A stretch of DNA of 64,000 nucleotides from Stieleria sp. JC731 (GCF_020966635.1 NZ_JAJKFQ010000001.1:1302001-1366000); one strand, 5' to 3'. Shown: positions 35,544 through 44,361, counted from the first letter of the stretch. Made by a program: numbers and translations. Notes: a model not told the origin generated them from the letters alone.

Positions 35544-36680
35544 ATGATGGATCAAACTCTCAATCCACAAACGGACCATTGTTCGACATCCAGAGATGTC
35601 AAACGACCTGCCCAAAGAATCCAACAACGTCCAGCGTTTACGCTGGTGGAATTGTTGGTCGTGATCGCGATCATCGGGATCATGGTTGGACTGCTACTAC
35701 CGGCAGTTCAAGCTGCACGCGAAGCCGCTCGACGAATGCAATGTTCCAACAACCTGAAACAGATCGGGCTTGCAATTCACAACTACCATGGGCAGTTCAA
35801 GCAGATGCCTGCCAACCATGGTTTGCGCACGGACTTGATTCCCGGGCAAACGCCGCCGTCGGGGCCCTCTTGGATGACAGTCATTTTGCCGCAGTTAGAA
35901 CAAAGCGCCGCGGCCGAAAAACTGAACTTTAGCGGGACAGACTTTAGCGAAGACTCCATCTATCCCAATCGCAACTGGGAAGTGATGAGTCAGACACAGG
36001 TTCCCACCTACAACTGTCCTTCGAGTGCGTTGGAGCGTTTTCGGTTTCAAGAAACGAGCCAAGCGACTCGAGATTTAGATCCGGATGCACCCAACAGCTA
36101 TCAAGTGCAAATTCCTGACTACGTCGCGACCGTCGGCTACTACAACCCTCCGGGATCAAACACGTTTTCGTGGGATCGTTACTACGCTGGTAAAGCAACA
36201 TGGTCCTGGGGATGGCTGCAGGACGACGGCTATATTTCGATGTTGAACAATCGATTTAGCGAACGCCGATTTTCGAGCATTCTTGACGGTCTAAGCAACA
36301 CGATTGCGGTTGGTGAGCACGGTTCGGAACTGCAGCACTTCGATGGGAAGCGTGAAGATTCGCGTCCAGGTCGAGGCCCGGGTGGTTTTTGGGCTGCACG
36401 TCCAATGCACTTCGCATGGAGTGCTTATCACGGCAAAACGGCAAACGTCACCGTTCCGAGATATCCCAACAACAGTCTGTACTCGGGGAACTGGACGCAG
36501 AACGGCGAGCACACGTTGCATAACGGTTTTCGTTCACAGCACATCGGCGGCGTCATGTTCTTGCTCGGTGATGGTTCGGTTCGATTCATCTCCGACAGCA
36601 TCGACTTTGACAACATCTTCACCGCACTGAATGGCCGCGCCGACCACTTCAACTTCGATCAAACCTTCATGGCTCAATAA
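35544..36680 (+). CDS. DUF1559 pseudopilin-like protein
   Basis: 378 residues from the ATG at 35544 (a second ATG follows at once). After ~30 polar residues comes the prepilin-type methylation/cleavage motif [20 protein letters not shown] with the N-terminal helix of type II secretion pseudopilins, then the planctomycete DUF1559 signature LLPAVQAAREAARRMQCSNN, LKQIGLAIHNYHG. The late FRSQHIGGVMFLLGDGSVRF segment is the characteristic H-x-G-G-x-x-x-x-x-x-D-G-S-V end. DUF1559 genes are greatly expanded in planctomycetes and probably encode surface or periplasmic fibre components; precise role unknown. A small lipoprotein gene follows two bases after its stop region, as is common for this family. 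Confidence 0.92.
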   Translation: MMDQTLNPQTDHCSTSRDVKRPAQRIQQRPAFTLVELLVVIAIIGIMVGLLLPAVQAAREAARRMQCSNNLKQIGLAIHNYHGQFKQMPANHGLRTDLIPGQTPPSGPSWMTVILPQLEQSAAAEKLNFSGTDFSEDSIYPNRNWEVMSQTQVPTYNCPSSALERFRFQETSQATRDLDPDAPNSYQVQIPDYVATVGYYNPPGSNTFSWDRYYAGKATWSWGWLQDDGYISMLNNRFSERRFSSILDGLSNTIAVGEHGSELQHFDGKREDSRPGRGPGGFWAARPMHFAWSAYHGKTANVTVPRYPNNSLYSGNWTQNGEHTLHNGFRSQHIGGVMFLLGDGSVRFISDSIDFDNIFTALNGRADHFNFDQTFMAQ

Positions 36681-36739
36681 CGATGCGTGTTGATCGACGT
36701 CCCACCTCAAATCCCACCTACCCTTTCGACCAAGGTCAA

Positions 36740-37159
36740 ATGAAATCCAAATTGGCTTCTGTTTTGTTTTTGCTCTCTCTATCAAGTTTTGCCGTGACCG
36801 GATGTGGTCCCGGCGGACCTGAATTGGGCCAGATTGAGGGCAAGCTGACGATCGACGGCGAGCCCGTCAAGAACGGCAGTATCGAGTTTGTTCCCATCGG
36901 TGGTGGACGCCCTTCGTTGGCACTGACGAACGAAGAAGGCTTCTACACCGCCTATTACCTTCCCAACCAACCCGGTGCGTTAACTGGTAAGCATCGGATT
37001 CGTTTTGAAGTTGCCAAGGGAAAGCCTGGCGATCCCGGATTGGTCCGACCCAAACGCAATGGCAAGCGTCCAACTGGGGAAGTGAAACTAGAACCGAGCG
37101 AAGTGGAAGTCGTCTCCGGTGAAAACGAAATCAACTTTCAATTGGTTGATGCAACCTAA
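36740..37159 (+). CDS. Small lipoprotein with carboxypeptidase regulatory-like fold
   Basis: 139 residues from the ATG at 36740; the frame is open to 36683. MKSKLASVLFLLSLSSFAVT-GC is a lipoprotein signal with the modified Cys at residue 20. The mature part (GQIEGKLTIDGEPVKNGSIEFVP, then NEEGFYTAYYLP and ALTGKHRIRFEV) is the transthyretin-like beta-sandwich often annotated as carboxypeptidase regulatory-like in planctomycetes. It follows the DUF1559 gene closely on the same strand, a conserved pairing. Likely an outer-membrane or periplasmic accessory of the DUF1559 structure; function not known. Confidence 0.87.
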   Translation: MKSKLASVLFLLSLSSFAVTGCGPGGPELGQIEGKLTIDGEPVKNGSIEFVPIGGGRPSLALTNEEGFYTAYYLPNQPGALTGKHRIRFEVAKGKPGDPGLVRPKRNGKRPTGEVKLEPSEVEVVSGENEINFQLVDAT

Positions 37160-37170
37160 TGTGACTTCTA

Positions 37171-37189
37171 AACCGGAGGGGCACCGGTT
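37171..37189. terminator. Short hairpin after the DUF1559/lipoprotein pair
   Basis: AACCGG-loop-CCGGTT begins 12 bases after the lipoprotein stop. It lacks a T-run, so it is a weak candidate terminator. Confidence 0.3.
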
Positions 37190-37358
37190 GATGTCGCGCC
37201 TATCGCGGCAAGCTTTTGGCAGCTTCGTTCATTGTGGTTGATGAGCGTGGTTGCCTGGAGCTTGCCGCTTTGCTTTTGATTGGTCGCTTCGTGCGAGACT
37301 ATTCGGCGTTGTTCTCCAAGCAATTCAGAGAATGGCCAACCGGATATGACCGATGTAA

Positions 37359-38654
37359 CTAGCTGCCCTTGATCGCTTTGTCGCTGATGTCTTTTCGGCA
37401 CCAGGCACCTTGCCAACGAATCTTTTTGACGGCGGTGTAGGCGTTCAACTTTGCCGTGCTGATGGAATTGCCAATCGCGGTAACGCCTAGAACACGGCCA
37501 CCAGCATTGACGACCTTTCCGTCCTGTGTCGTGGTTCCGGCATGGAACACTTTGACGTCCTCGACTTCGTCGGCTTCGGCAAGGCCAGTGATTTCAAGAC
37601 CTTTTTCATAGCTGCCGGGATAGCCTTCACTGGCCATCACCACGCAGATGCTTGGGCGATCATCCCACTCCAGCGATCCGATTTCCGCTAGCTTGCCCTC
37701 GGCGGCCGCATAAAGGACTTCAAACAAGTCGCTTTTAAGCCGCATCAATAGCGGTTGGCATTCTGGGTCACCGAAACGGACGTTGAATTCCAATACCTTC
37801 GGGCCGGCACTGGTCAGCATCAGTCCCGCATAGAGAACGCCTTTGAAAGGCTTACGTGCGCGTTTCATGGCGTGCACAACGGGAACCAAGACATCGCTTT
37901 CGATGCGTTCAAACATCGCTTCATCAACGATCGGGGTTGGGCAGTATGCACCCATGCCGCCGGTGTTCGGACCTTGGTCACCATCAAAAGCTGGCTTGTG
38001 GTCCTGGGCAGCAGGTAGTGAGATGATGGTTTCGCCATCGGTGATTGCCAAAACGCTCGCTTCCTGTCCGATCAAACGTTCTTCGATGATCAGTTCGTTG
38101 CCCGCTTCTCCGAACTCTTTTTGACCGGCGATACGGTCGATCGCTTCCAGTGCGTCGCGCCGGGTCTCGCAAACGATCACGCCTTTACCGGCGGCAAGTC
38201 CGTCCGCTTTGATGACAACGGGAACCGGTTCGTTCGGTTCTGGATATTTGTCCTTGATGTATCTCGAGGCATCTTCGGTACCGCGGAATGTTCGGTAGTC
38301 AGCGGTGGGGACGTCCGCGGTATGCAGCAGGTTCTTACAGAACACTTTGCTGCCTTCCAGTTCTGCGGCGGCTGCGGAGGGGCCGAAGACTCGCAGGCCC
38401 GCTTCTTCGAACGCGTCGACGATGCCCAACACCAAGGGGGCTTCCGGGCCGACGACGGTCAAGTCGATCTGGTTTTTGGTTGCGAACTGAACCAAACCGG
38501 CGATATCGGTTGCTTCGATTTCGATGTTGGTTGCTTCTGTCGCAGTGCCTGCATTGCCTGGGGCGACAAACACCTTGGTCACCTTTGGGCTTTGCCCCAG
38601 TTTCCAAGCCAATGCGTGTTCACGACCACCGTTGCCAACAACCAAAACTTTCAT
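37359..38654 (-). CDS. purD: Phosphoribosylamine-glycine ligase (GARS)
   Basis: The start at ATG 38654 ([20 protein letters not shown]) gives 431 residues, the usual GARS length; the frame is open to 38714. PurD joins glycine to phosphoribosylamine in purine synthesis. Visible: the N-domain with GNGGREHA and [14 protein letters not shown], the ATP-grasp domain with [60 protein letters not shown], and [15 protein letters not shown], and the C-domain beginning [12 protein letters not shown]. It is monocistronic; upstream lies the inverted repeat array. Confidence 0.95.
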   Translation of the reverse strand: MKVLVVGNGGREHALAWKLGQSPKVTKVFVAPGNAGTATEATNIEIEATDIAGLVQFATKNQIDLTVVGPEAPLVLGIVDAFEEAGLRVFGPSAAAAELEGSKVFCKNLLHTADVPTADYRTFRGTEDASRYIKDKYPEPNEPVPVVIKADGLAAGKGVIVCETRRDALEAIDRIAGQKEFGEAGNELIIEERLIGQEASVLAITDGETIISLPAAQDHKPAFDGDQGPNTGGMGAYCPTPIVDEAMFERIESDVLVPVVHAMKRARKPFKGVLYAGLMLTSAGPKVLEFNVRFGDPECQPLLMRLKSDLFEVLYAAAEGKLAEIGSLEWDDRPSICVVMASEGYPGSYEKGLEITGLAEADEVEDVKVFHAGTTTQDGKVVNAGGRVLGVTAIGNSISTAKLNAYTAVKKIRWQGAWCRKDISDKAIKGS

Positions 38655-38901
38655 CAAACCTACCCTAATGGGCCGAGCGAGGGGATACGAAGGCGTATCG
38701 GGAAGAGCTGCCAAGTCAAGCGAACTCGGAATTGGTGATCCGGAAAGTCGCCTGGCAGGACGCGAATTTATTCACAAGCTGTCCGCTGGCAATGCCAAGT
38801 GCCAATCTGCTGCACACAGTTTCTGCGCGGAGCGTTCCCCGTCAATCAGGTAGGGGGCGAACATGCGGGGTGTCGGGCAGGAGATTGGAGAGGGAGTCGG
38901 T

Positions 38902-39283
38902 GGGAAGTCGGCACGGCGGAGCGTGCCGGGTACTTTGGTGATAGTACCCATCACAGTCCCTTTGATGCCGGGCGTTGTTTTTGCTGGGGTGGGTTTTGTG
39001 GGAAGTCGGCACGGCGGAACGTGCCGGGTACTTTGGTGATAGTACCCGTCACAGTCCCTGTGATGCCCGGCGTTGGTTTTGTCGGGGTGGGTTTTGTCGG
39101 GAAGTCGGCACGGCGGAGCGTGCCGGGTACTTTGGGAGATAGTACCCATCACAGTCCCTGTGATGTTCAGGCGTTGGCTCTGCTGGGGTGGGTTAGTGGG
39201 AAGTCGGCACGGCGGAACGTGCCGGGTACTTTGGTGATAGTACCCATCACAGTCCCTGTGATGTTCAGGCGTCGGTTTGCCGG
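38902..39283 (-). repeat. Hairpin repeat array, locus 2 (minus orientation)
   Basis: Four tandem units starting at 38902, 39000, 39099 and 39198 (period 98-99). Read on the minus strand each holds ATCACAG-GGA-CTGTGAT, GGGTACT-ATCACCAA-AGTACCC and GGCACG-TTCCGC-CGTGCC, clearly the same element as at 28095-28495. Compared with locus 1, paired bases change together (GTCACAG/CTGTGAC to ATCACAG/CTGTGAT; AGCACG/CGTGCT to GGCACG/CGTGCC), so the hairpins are conserved. The first unit has one unpaired change (TTTGATG). Confidence 0.9.
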
Positions 39284-39398
39284 GCTTCCTCATGCATTGT
39301 TCATGACATGAAGACGTCTCCGAATTCGGATATCCCGTCTGATCGGTGACAAAAGCGGTCGTGATGGAAGTTAGGTTGACTTTAGTGTTCTTTAGCGG

Positions 39399-39426
39399 TG
39401 GACAAGAACACCTTTGTGCATATAAT
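39399..39426 (+). promoter_or_regulatory. Sigma-70-type promoter
   Basis: TGGACA (39399-39404), 16 bases, then a perfect TATAAT (39421-39426). Expected transcription start is near 39433, 237 bases before the cupredoxin start and directly before the candidate small RNA. Confidence 0.6.
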
Positions 39427-39432
39427 CCTAAG

Positions 39433-39570
39433 AGTCCCGCCGGGAAACGTTATCTGTCGCCATCTCTTCTTCCCACCTCCATGGCGACGCGGATCCCCGA
39501 CGACTTGTTTTAAAAAGGCGGCGTCCGTCAGAGCTCCCCACTCCCTTGACGGTCGTCGCCTTATTTTTTG
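39433..39570 (+). ncRNA. Candidate small RNA or regulatory leader with C-rich loop and terminator
   Basis: A predicted ~138-base transcript. Its first hairpin has a perfect 8-bp stem GTCGCCAT/ATGGCGAC (39456-39463 and 39481-39488) enclosing a 17-base pyrimidine-rich loop that includes CCCACCTCC, complementary to Shine-Dalgarno sequences. A second hairpin (39517-39560, 14 bp with one mismatch and one wobble) followed by TTATTTTTTG is a strong intrinsic terminator. Since the cupredoxin gene starts only ~100 bases after the terminator, the element may be an independent small RNA or an attenuating leader of that gene. I could not match it to a known family. Confidence 0.5.
39517..39570 (+). terminator. 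Intrinsic terminator ahead of the cupredoxin gene
   Basis: GGCGGCGTCCGTCA pairs with TGACGGTCGTCGCC (one mismatch, one G-T) and is followed by TTATTTTTTG on the plus strand. It lies downstream of a good promoter and upstream of the cupredoxin start, so it ends a short transcript or conditionally blocks the gene. Confidence 0.75.
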
Positions 39571-39669
39571 TCGTCATGTCTGTTCGTCTCCACACGTCAG
39601 CACTTCGCTTGCGTGGCTCGCGTGACTAAGATTGACGCGTCAAAAACTTCCCCACCCAGGAGTAGAAGT

Positions 39670-40461
39670 GTGAAACGTTCACTCTCGTTCTTTCAACGAA
39701 TGATTGCTGCCGGTTGTGCTGTGGCAGCTGTTTCGGCGTCTGTATTAACTACCCCCGCTGCGGCAGAGACCGGAACGTTGCGGATGACCTTCAAGTTGAA
39801 GGGCGATGCGCCAAAGGCTGGCGTTGTCAATCCAAACGTTGACCAGGCTTTTTGTGGTAAGAACCCAATTCCAGATGAATCGCTTGTTGTCAACGCTGAC
39901 AACAAAGGCATTCAGAATGTCATCGTTTACGTCTACACAGGACGTCGTGGCACTGAATTGCCAAAGATGAAGTTGGAACCCGTGACTCACGTTTTGGCCA
40001 ATGAAGATTGCCGATTCGAGCCTCACGTGTTGATCGCGAAGAAAGGCGACACCATCAAGGTTACCAACCCTGATGAAGTGACCCACAACGCGAACTTCCA
40101 GTTCTTCAACAACCAAGCTCAAAACTTGACCGTGCCTCCGGGGCAGTTCGTCAACATCGAGCTGAAAGATTCTGAGCCAGCACCAACACCAGTGGCTTGC
40201 AACATCCACAACTGGATGAAGGCCCAGGTCTTGGTTGTCGACCACCCATTCGCCGCCGTCACCGATGAAAATGGCGTTCTGGAAATCAAAGGCTTGCCTA
40301 CCGGCGAAGTTATTTTCCGTGCTAACCATGAAACCGGTTCGCTGAAAGACGTCATTGTCGACGGCAAAGACACCAGCTGGCGCAGCAGCCGCTTTGAAGT
40401 CGATATCAAAGCAGGCGTCAACGAAATGACTGTCGAAGTCCCAGTCGACGCATTCAAGTAG
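39670..40461 (+). CDS. Secreted cupredoxin-domain (plastocyanin-like) protein
   Basis: The GTG at 39670 is the start: AGGAG lies seven bases before it and a signal peptide follows (VKRSLSFFQRMIAAGCAVAA ... AAAET). 264 residues. The cupredoxin fold has the type-1 copper ligands in order: His in DEVTHNANF, then Cys, His and Met in VACNIHNWMKAQVLV. An additional beta domain follows (VLEIKGLPTGEVIFRANHE). Related planctomycete proteins are thought to be periplasmic electron carriers or copper-binding proteins. It precedes the cytochrome c/oxidase-assembly cluster on the same strand, which fits a role in respiratory electron transfer or copper supply, although a terminator separates them. Confidence 0.88.
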   Translation: MKRSLSFFQRMIAAGCAVAAVSASVLTTPAAAETGTLRMTFKLKGDAPKAGVVNPNVDQAFCGKNPIPDESLVVNADNKGIQNVIVYVYTGRRGTELPKMKLEPVTHVLANEDCRFEPHVLIAKKGDTIKVTNPDEVTHNANFQFFNNQAQNLTVPPGQFVNIELKDSEPAPTPVACNIHNWMKAQVLVVDHPFAAVTDENGVLEIKGLPTGEVIFRANHETGSLKDVIVDGKDTSWRSSRFEVDIKAGVNEMTVEVPVDAFK

Positions 40462-40505
40462 TCGATTGGTCTGATCTGTCGGGGGGAACCCCGCACACTG
40501 CTAAT

Positions 40506-40544
40506 AAAGCCGGACTCGCGATCGTTCGTGGGGCCGGCTTTTTT
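40506..40544 (+). terminator. Intrinsic terminator of the cupredoxin gene
   Basis: AAAGCCGG and CCGGCTT enclose a ~20-base loop with further partial pairing, followed by TTTTTT, 45 bases after the cupredoxin stop. Confidence 0.85.
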
Positions 40545-40671
40545 CCTTGGCAGATGGGAGCGAATTGAAGCCACTGCGATCCCAGCGAAGCCACAGCGGC
40601 TCGGTAGCTGCGACAATTTTTTGCAATGACCAGGTTTAGCCAGTTGCCTTGGTTTCGGTTAGGCTACCGAC

Positions 40672-42036
40672 ATGAAAGCCTTGCGTACGATCTTCCCCGT
40701 CGTCGCGACCCTGGGGGCAGTTGGTTTGCTGCTCAGTGGCTGTGATTCGACGGTACAGCGATTTCCATCCAACCGCGTTCATCAGCTCGTCGTCCAAACG
40801 AGTCGTGACGTGGCGACCGATGCTGCGATGACGGATGTGCAGCAGGTGGTGACCACGTGGTTCGGAACGCCCAACGCGCCGGTTTGGCCAAGCGACTGGA
40901 TCGAGAATAATGAAGGCAAGCGATTGGTTGATCTGGAAAACTTGAAGCGAGCTTCCGGGCGCGTTTACAGCGACAAACAAAACCGTCACTTCGGCTTGTA
41001 CACCGAGCACTGTGTGACATGTCACGGGATTGCCGGTGGCGGTGACGGTCCGGCATCATTGCTACAGAATCCCTACCCCCGTGATTTTCGTGCTGGCGTT
41101 TTTAAGTGGAAATCGACCGAACGCAACGCCAAGCCGACACGTCAGGATCTGCAAAAATTGCTCGTTCGCGGCATACCTGGAACTGGAATGCCATCCTTTT
41201 CACGCGTCGACATCGACGATCGAAACGCCATCGTTGACTATCTGATCTATCTTGCCGTTCGCGGTGAGTTTGAACGAAAGTTGCTTTCCGATGCGGTGGA
41301 TGAACTGGGCTATGAGGACACCAAGCCCGATGACGATGCAGATTTGAAGGCACTCGTTTCGATCACACCAGAAAGCGTCGCTGGCGGTTCATTGCCGGTC
41401 GCTTTGGAGGTCGCCCAAGATCGTCTGAACGAGATCGTTGGCGATTGGGTTGATGCCGACCAAAAGGTGATTCCGGTCCCCGAGGAGAGCAAGTTTGATT
41501 CGTTATCGGTGGATCGTGGTACGGCTTTGTTTCATGCCAAAGCCGGAGGGGTTGTGAACTGTGCTGGTTGTCATGGCCCCGAAGGCGATGCGAGCGTCAC
41601 AACGGTTGATTTCGATGACTGGACCAAAGAGTTCACGACGAAGCTTTCAATTTCACCAGAGGATCGGGACGCGGTGAAACCGTTTCGAGCTGCCGGGGCA
41701 CTGCGTCCACGTCAAATCTTTCCGCGAAAGCTAAGTGACGGCGTTTATCGAGGCGGTGCCCAGGGCGAAGCGTTGTATCGACGAATCGTGTCCGGGATTG
41801 CGGGAACCCCGATGCCCGCCGCACCGGTTGGTAGCGAAGCGAGTGAAAAGCAACTGTCGCCCCAACAGGTTTGGGATTTGGTGCACTACGTTCAGACACT
41901 CGGCGGCGTTCCGGTTCCGTCCGAAGGATCCTCGTCGGTGGAAACAAACGCGGACGTACCGCTGAACCGACCTGGTGATCAACAAGCCCCGGTAAAAGAT
42001 GCACCCGTGCAAGACGAGACGGGGGCACAGCAATGA
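40672..42036 (+). CDS. Di-haem cytochrome c lipoprotein
   Basis: 454 residues. A lipobox LLLSGC puts the lipid-modified Cys at residue 24. Two covalent haem sites are present: CVTCH at 114-118 followed by GIAGGGDGPAS, and CAGCH at 297-301; candidate axial Met residues are in GTGMPSF (~170) and GTPMPAAP (~385). The order of a membrane-anchored cytochrome c followed by haem A synthesis and SCO genes points to electron delivery to a cytochrome oxidase, or to an oxidase assembly role. Its stop overlaps the start of a 58-residue membrane protein gene (ATGA). Confidence 0.9.
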   Translation: MKALRTIFPVVATLGAVGLLLSGCDSTVQRFPSNRVHQLVVQTSRDVATDAAMTDVQQVVTTWFGTPNAPVWPSDWIENNEGKRLVDLENLKRASGRVYSDKQNRHFGLYTEHCVTCHGIAGGGDGPASLLQNPYPRDFRAGVFKWKSTERNAKPTRQDLQKLLVRGIPGTGMPSFSRVDIDDRNAIVDYLIYLAVRGEFERKLLSDAVDELGYEDTKPDDDADLKALVSITPESVAGGSLPVALEVAQDRLNEIVGDWVDADQKVIPVPEESKFDSLSVDRGTALFHAKAGGVVNCAGCHGPEGDASVTTVDFDDWTKEFTTKLSISPEDRDAVKPFRAAGALRPRQIFPRKLSDGVYRGGAQGEALYRRIVSGIAGTPMPAAPVGSEASEKQLSPQQVWDLVHYVQTLGGVPVPSEGSSSVETNADVPLNRPGDQQAPVKDAPVQDETGAQQ

Positions 42037-42209
42037 CTCGAGACCACTATCGCAGTATCGGAGCGATCATCGGATTGGTTATTGGCTTCTCGTTGATGAT
42101 TGCCATTGGTCTGGGAGGCGTGATTTACGGTGCCGTTTTCGGTGCAGGTGGGGCGCTGATTGGCGGAATCCTTGGCGAGCAGGTATATGGCCCACGTGAT
42201 GGCAGGTAA
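42033..42209 (+). CDS. Small glycine-rich membrane protein
   Basis: A 58-residue frame too short for standard calling: MTRDHYRSIGAIIGLVIGFS, then LMIAIGLGGVIYGAVFGAGG and a short polar tail ending PRDGR. Two hydrophobic segments with regularly spaced Gly suggest a helical hairpin in the membrane (glycine-zipper type). Its ATG overlaps the cytochrome c stop (ATGA) and its end overlaps the probable ctaA start, so it is translationally embedded in the cytochrome oxidase assembly cluster. No family recognised; an assembly or subunit-like role is possible. Confidence 0.7.
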   Translation: MTRDHYRSIGAIIGLVIGFSLMIAIGLGGVIYGAVFGAGGALIGGILGEQVYGPRDGR

Positions 42210-43296
42210 CTCGGTGACATCGATCAATCCGAATGAGCCACCGCAGGCATCGCCCTGGCTGCATCGTTTATGCGTGTTGGCGGTCTGTCTAGTTTGGCCG
42301 CTGATTTGGGTCGGCGGTTTGGTGACCACGTATGATGCTGGCATGGCGGTGCCGGATTGGCCAGGTACGTATGGATACAACCTGTTCTTGTATCCCATTT
42401 CGACGTGGATGTTTGGCCCTTTCGACCTTTTCATCGAGCATGGGCATCGCTTGCTGGGAGCCGTGGTCGGTTTTGTCAGCATCGCAATTGTCATTGCCGC
42501 GTTTCGGCGGGAGCAACGCAGCTGGGTCAGGGGGCTTGCCGTAGCGATCTTGCTGGCCGTTATTTCGCAAGGCGCGTTAGGTGGGGTGCGTGTTTTACTT
42601 AGTGACCGCACCATCGCGATGATTCACGGTTGCTTCGGACCCGTCGTTTTTGTGATGTGCTGTATCGCAGCCTCGGTAACAGGGCCTCGCTGGAATACCA
42701 GACTCTACCGCGAGAGCCATTGGTCGGGTGGGCGAAAGCTTGGGTGGTTTGTTGTCCTGGTCGGCGGGCTGGCCGTGTTGTTCAGCTACACACAGCTAGC
42801 ATTGGGGGCACAGATTCGGCATGTCCAGCCTTGGACAACTCCGCGGATGTTTACCCTGTTGGTGGCCACACACATTACCAGCGCGTTTGTTTTGTGGGCT
42901 CTGACACCAGTTTTATGGCTTTTGGTGCGTCGATGCGGCGATTTGACGCTGTCCAGGCTTAGTGGTTGGTTGATATGGTTTGTGGGCGTTCAAATCCTGT
43001 TGGGAACGGGAACCTGGATCGTCAATTACGGATGGCCGACGGTGTTGGCCTTTTTGCCGGTTGGGCAAGGTTTTTTGGTTCAGTCCAAAGGGTTCATTGA
43101 CTCGATCATCGTGACTGCCCATGTCGCGTTCGGGTCTTTGATTTTGGCGACGAGTGCGGTCGTGTTATTGCAGGTTTTTCGCCAAAGAAATTTGGCGAAG
43201 GCAAGTTCGTCGGAAACTCTGAGCGACGTCAACCAATCGAATGATCAGAGTGCGGGCGAGTCCGGCACGCGAGATACGGTCCTGGCATCGAATTAA
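42187..43296 (+). CDS. ctaA: Haem A synthase (CtaA/COX15 family)
   Basis: 369 residues from ATG 42187; another ATG at 42199 is equally possible, and the frame is open from 42160. Both starts overlap the end of the 58-residue gene. About eight membrane helices. Family features: VWPLIWVGGLVTTYDAGMAV-PDWPGTYG, EHGHRLLGAVVGFVSIAI (haem-ligand His), SQGALGGVRVLL, MIHGCFGPVVF, and a second half with THITSAFVLWAL and VTAHVAFGSLIL carrying further conserved His residues. The enzyme oxidises haem O to haem A for aa3-type oxidases. It sits before ctaB, as in many bacteria. Confidence 0.92.
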   Translation: MAHVMAGNSVTSINPNEPPQASPWLHRLCVLAVCLVWPLIWVGGLVTTYDAGMAVPDWPGTYGYNLFLYPISTWMFGPFDLFIEHGHRLLGAVVGFVSIAIVIAAFRREQRSWVRGLAVAILLAVISQGALGGVRVLLSDRTIAMIHGCFGPVVFVMCCIAASVTGPRWNTRLYRESHWSGGRKLGWFVVLVGGLAVLFSYTQLALGAQIRHVQPWTTPRMFTLLVATHITSAFVLWALTPVLWLLVRRCGDLTLSRLSGWLIWFVGVQILLGTGTWIVNYGWPTVLAFLPVGQGFLVQSKGFIDSIIVTAHVAFGSLILATSAVVLLQVFRQRNLAKASSSETLSDVNQSNDQSAGESGTRDTVLASN

Positions 43297-43317
43297 TTGC
43301 ATTGAATCAAGCAGAGC

Positions 43318-44361
43318 ATGTCTAGCAATCTCTTTATCGCCGAGCCCACCCTTGAAGTCGCAGGCCAAGGAGCTTCGATTGGGGGTGAGTGTTCCGTCGG
43401 GTTATTGGATGCCGAAGAGGCTCGTCGACCTGCATTCAGTCAGCGGCCGCAAGCTCGATCGGTTGATTACACCAGTGAAGCGGTTGCGGAGACACGTCTG
43501 ATTAATGATTTGGTCCAGCTGACCAAGCCGCGGATCGTTGTCATGATTCTGGTGACGACCGTCGCGACAGCCATGGTTGCAGCTGGCGGTTGGGTTTCCA
43601 TTGGGCCGTTGTGCCTGCTTCTGCTCGCAACCGCGATGGTTGCCGGTAGCGCCGGTGGTGCGAATCAGATTTGGGAACGCGTGATTGATCGACGAATGGC
43701 GCGGACTGCAAATCGACCACTGCCTTCATCGCGTATGTCGACAGCGTTGGCGACAGCCTTTACCGCATCAATCGGAACTTTGGGGACTGCGATACTTTGG
43801 TTGGGGTTTGGCTACGAGCCTGCTCTTGTCGGTTTGGCAACGTGGGTGCTGTATGTGTTTGCCTACACGCCAATGAAAACGCGAACCTCTTGGAATACGA
43901 CGATGGGAGCGATCGCTGGGGCGCTGCCGATGTTGATCGGCTACACCGCGTTCGGCGGATCGATTAGCAGTTTGACCGGCTGGCTGTTGTTCGGTGTGCT
44001 TGCCGCATGGCAATACCCGCACTTCATGGCAATCGCCTGGCTGTATCGTCGGCAGTACGCCGAGGCTGGATTTTGCATGACGACCACCGTCGAGCCCACG
44101 GGGATTTCGGCGGCGGTGCAAAGCGTCGTTGGGTCACTTGCGGTAGCCGTTTGCAGCGTCGCGCTGTGCTTCCCCAGCGATTCGATCGTTCCATCGGCTT
44201 TGGCGACAGTCGCCGTTCTGGCAGCGACGCTGCCAATGTTCCGCGCGTCGGTCGGTTTTATGAAGAGCCGCGATGATGCTACCGCCCGACGTTTACTGCG
44301 ATCGTCGTTGTTGGTTCTGCCAGCCGTCCTGGCGGTCGTCACGATGCGCGTCTTTTGGTGA
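43318..44361 (+). CDS. ctaB: Protohaem IX farnesyltransferase (haem O synthase)
   Basis: 347 residues. After a ~60-residue polar N-terminus the UbiA-type prenyltransferase core begins: LINDLVQLTKPRIVVMILVT, then the first Asp-rich motif in NQIWERVIDRRMARTANRPLPS, GFGYEPALVGLATWVLYVFAYTP, KTRTSWNTTMGAIAGALPML-IGY, and WQYPHFMAIAWLYRRQYAEAGF with the second motif. It adds a farnesyl group to haem B, giving haem O, the substrate of CtaA encoded just upstream. The gap to ctaA is 21 bases. The long N-terminal extension is unusual but a shorter start is possible. Confidence 0.94.
   Translation: MSSNLFIAEPTLEVAGQGASIGGECSVGLLDAEEARRPAFSQRPQARSVDYTSEAVAETRLINDLVQLTKPRIVVMILVTTVATAMVAAGGWVSIGPLCLLLLATAMVAGSAGGANQIWERVIDRRMARTANRPLPSSRMSTALATAFTASIGTLGTAILWLGFGYEPALVGLATWVLYVFAYTPMKTRTSWNTTMGAIAGALPMLIGYTAFGGSISSLTGWLLFGVLAAWQYPHFMAIAWLYRRQYAEAGFCMTTTVEPTGISAAVQSVVGSLAVAVCSVALCFPSDSIVPSALATVAVLAATLPMFRASVGFMKSRDDATARRLLRSSLLVLPAVLAVVTMRVFW

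Larger units (their letters stand above)
38655..39669. other. Long intergenic region: repeat array, promoter and candidate small RNA
   Basis: About 1 kb between purD and the divergently read cupredoxin gene. In order it holds ~240 bases without recognisable features, the inverted hairpin repeat array (38902-39283), a consensus-like promoter near 39399-39426, and a hairpin-plus-terminator transcript ending near 39570. Short open frames over the repeats are not considered genes. Confidence 0.7.

Noticed and set aside
28095..39283. The two repeat arrays as CRISPR
   Set aside because: Units are 98-99 bases and contiguous, without unique spacers, and no cas genes are present.
38772..39293. Open frame across repeat array 2 (173 codons, minus)
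   Set aside because: Same reason: repeat-derived, no family features, no ribosome-binding site.
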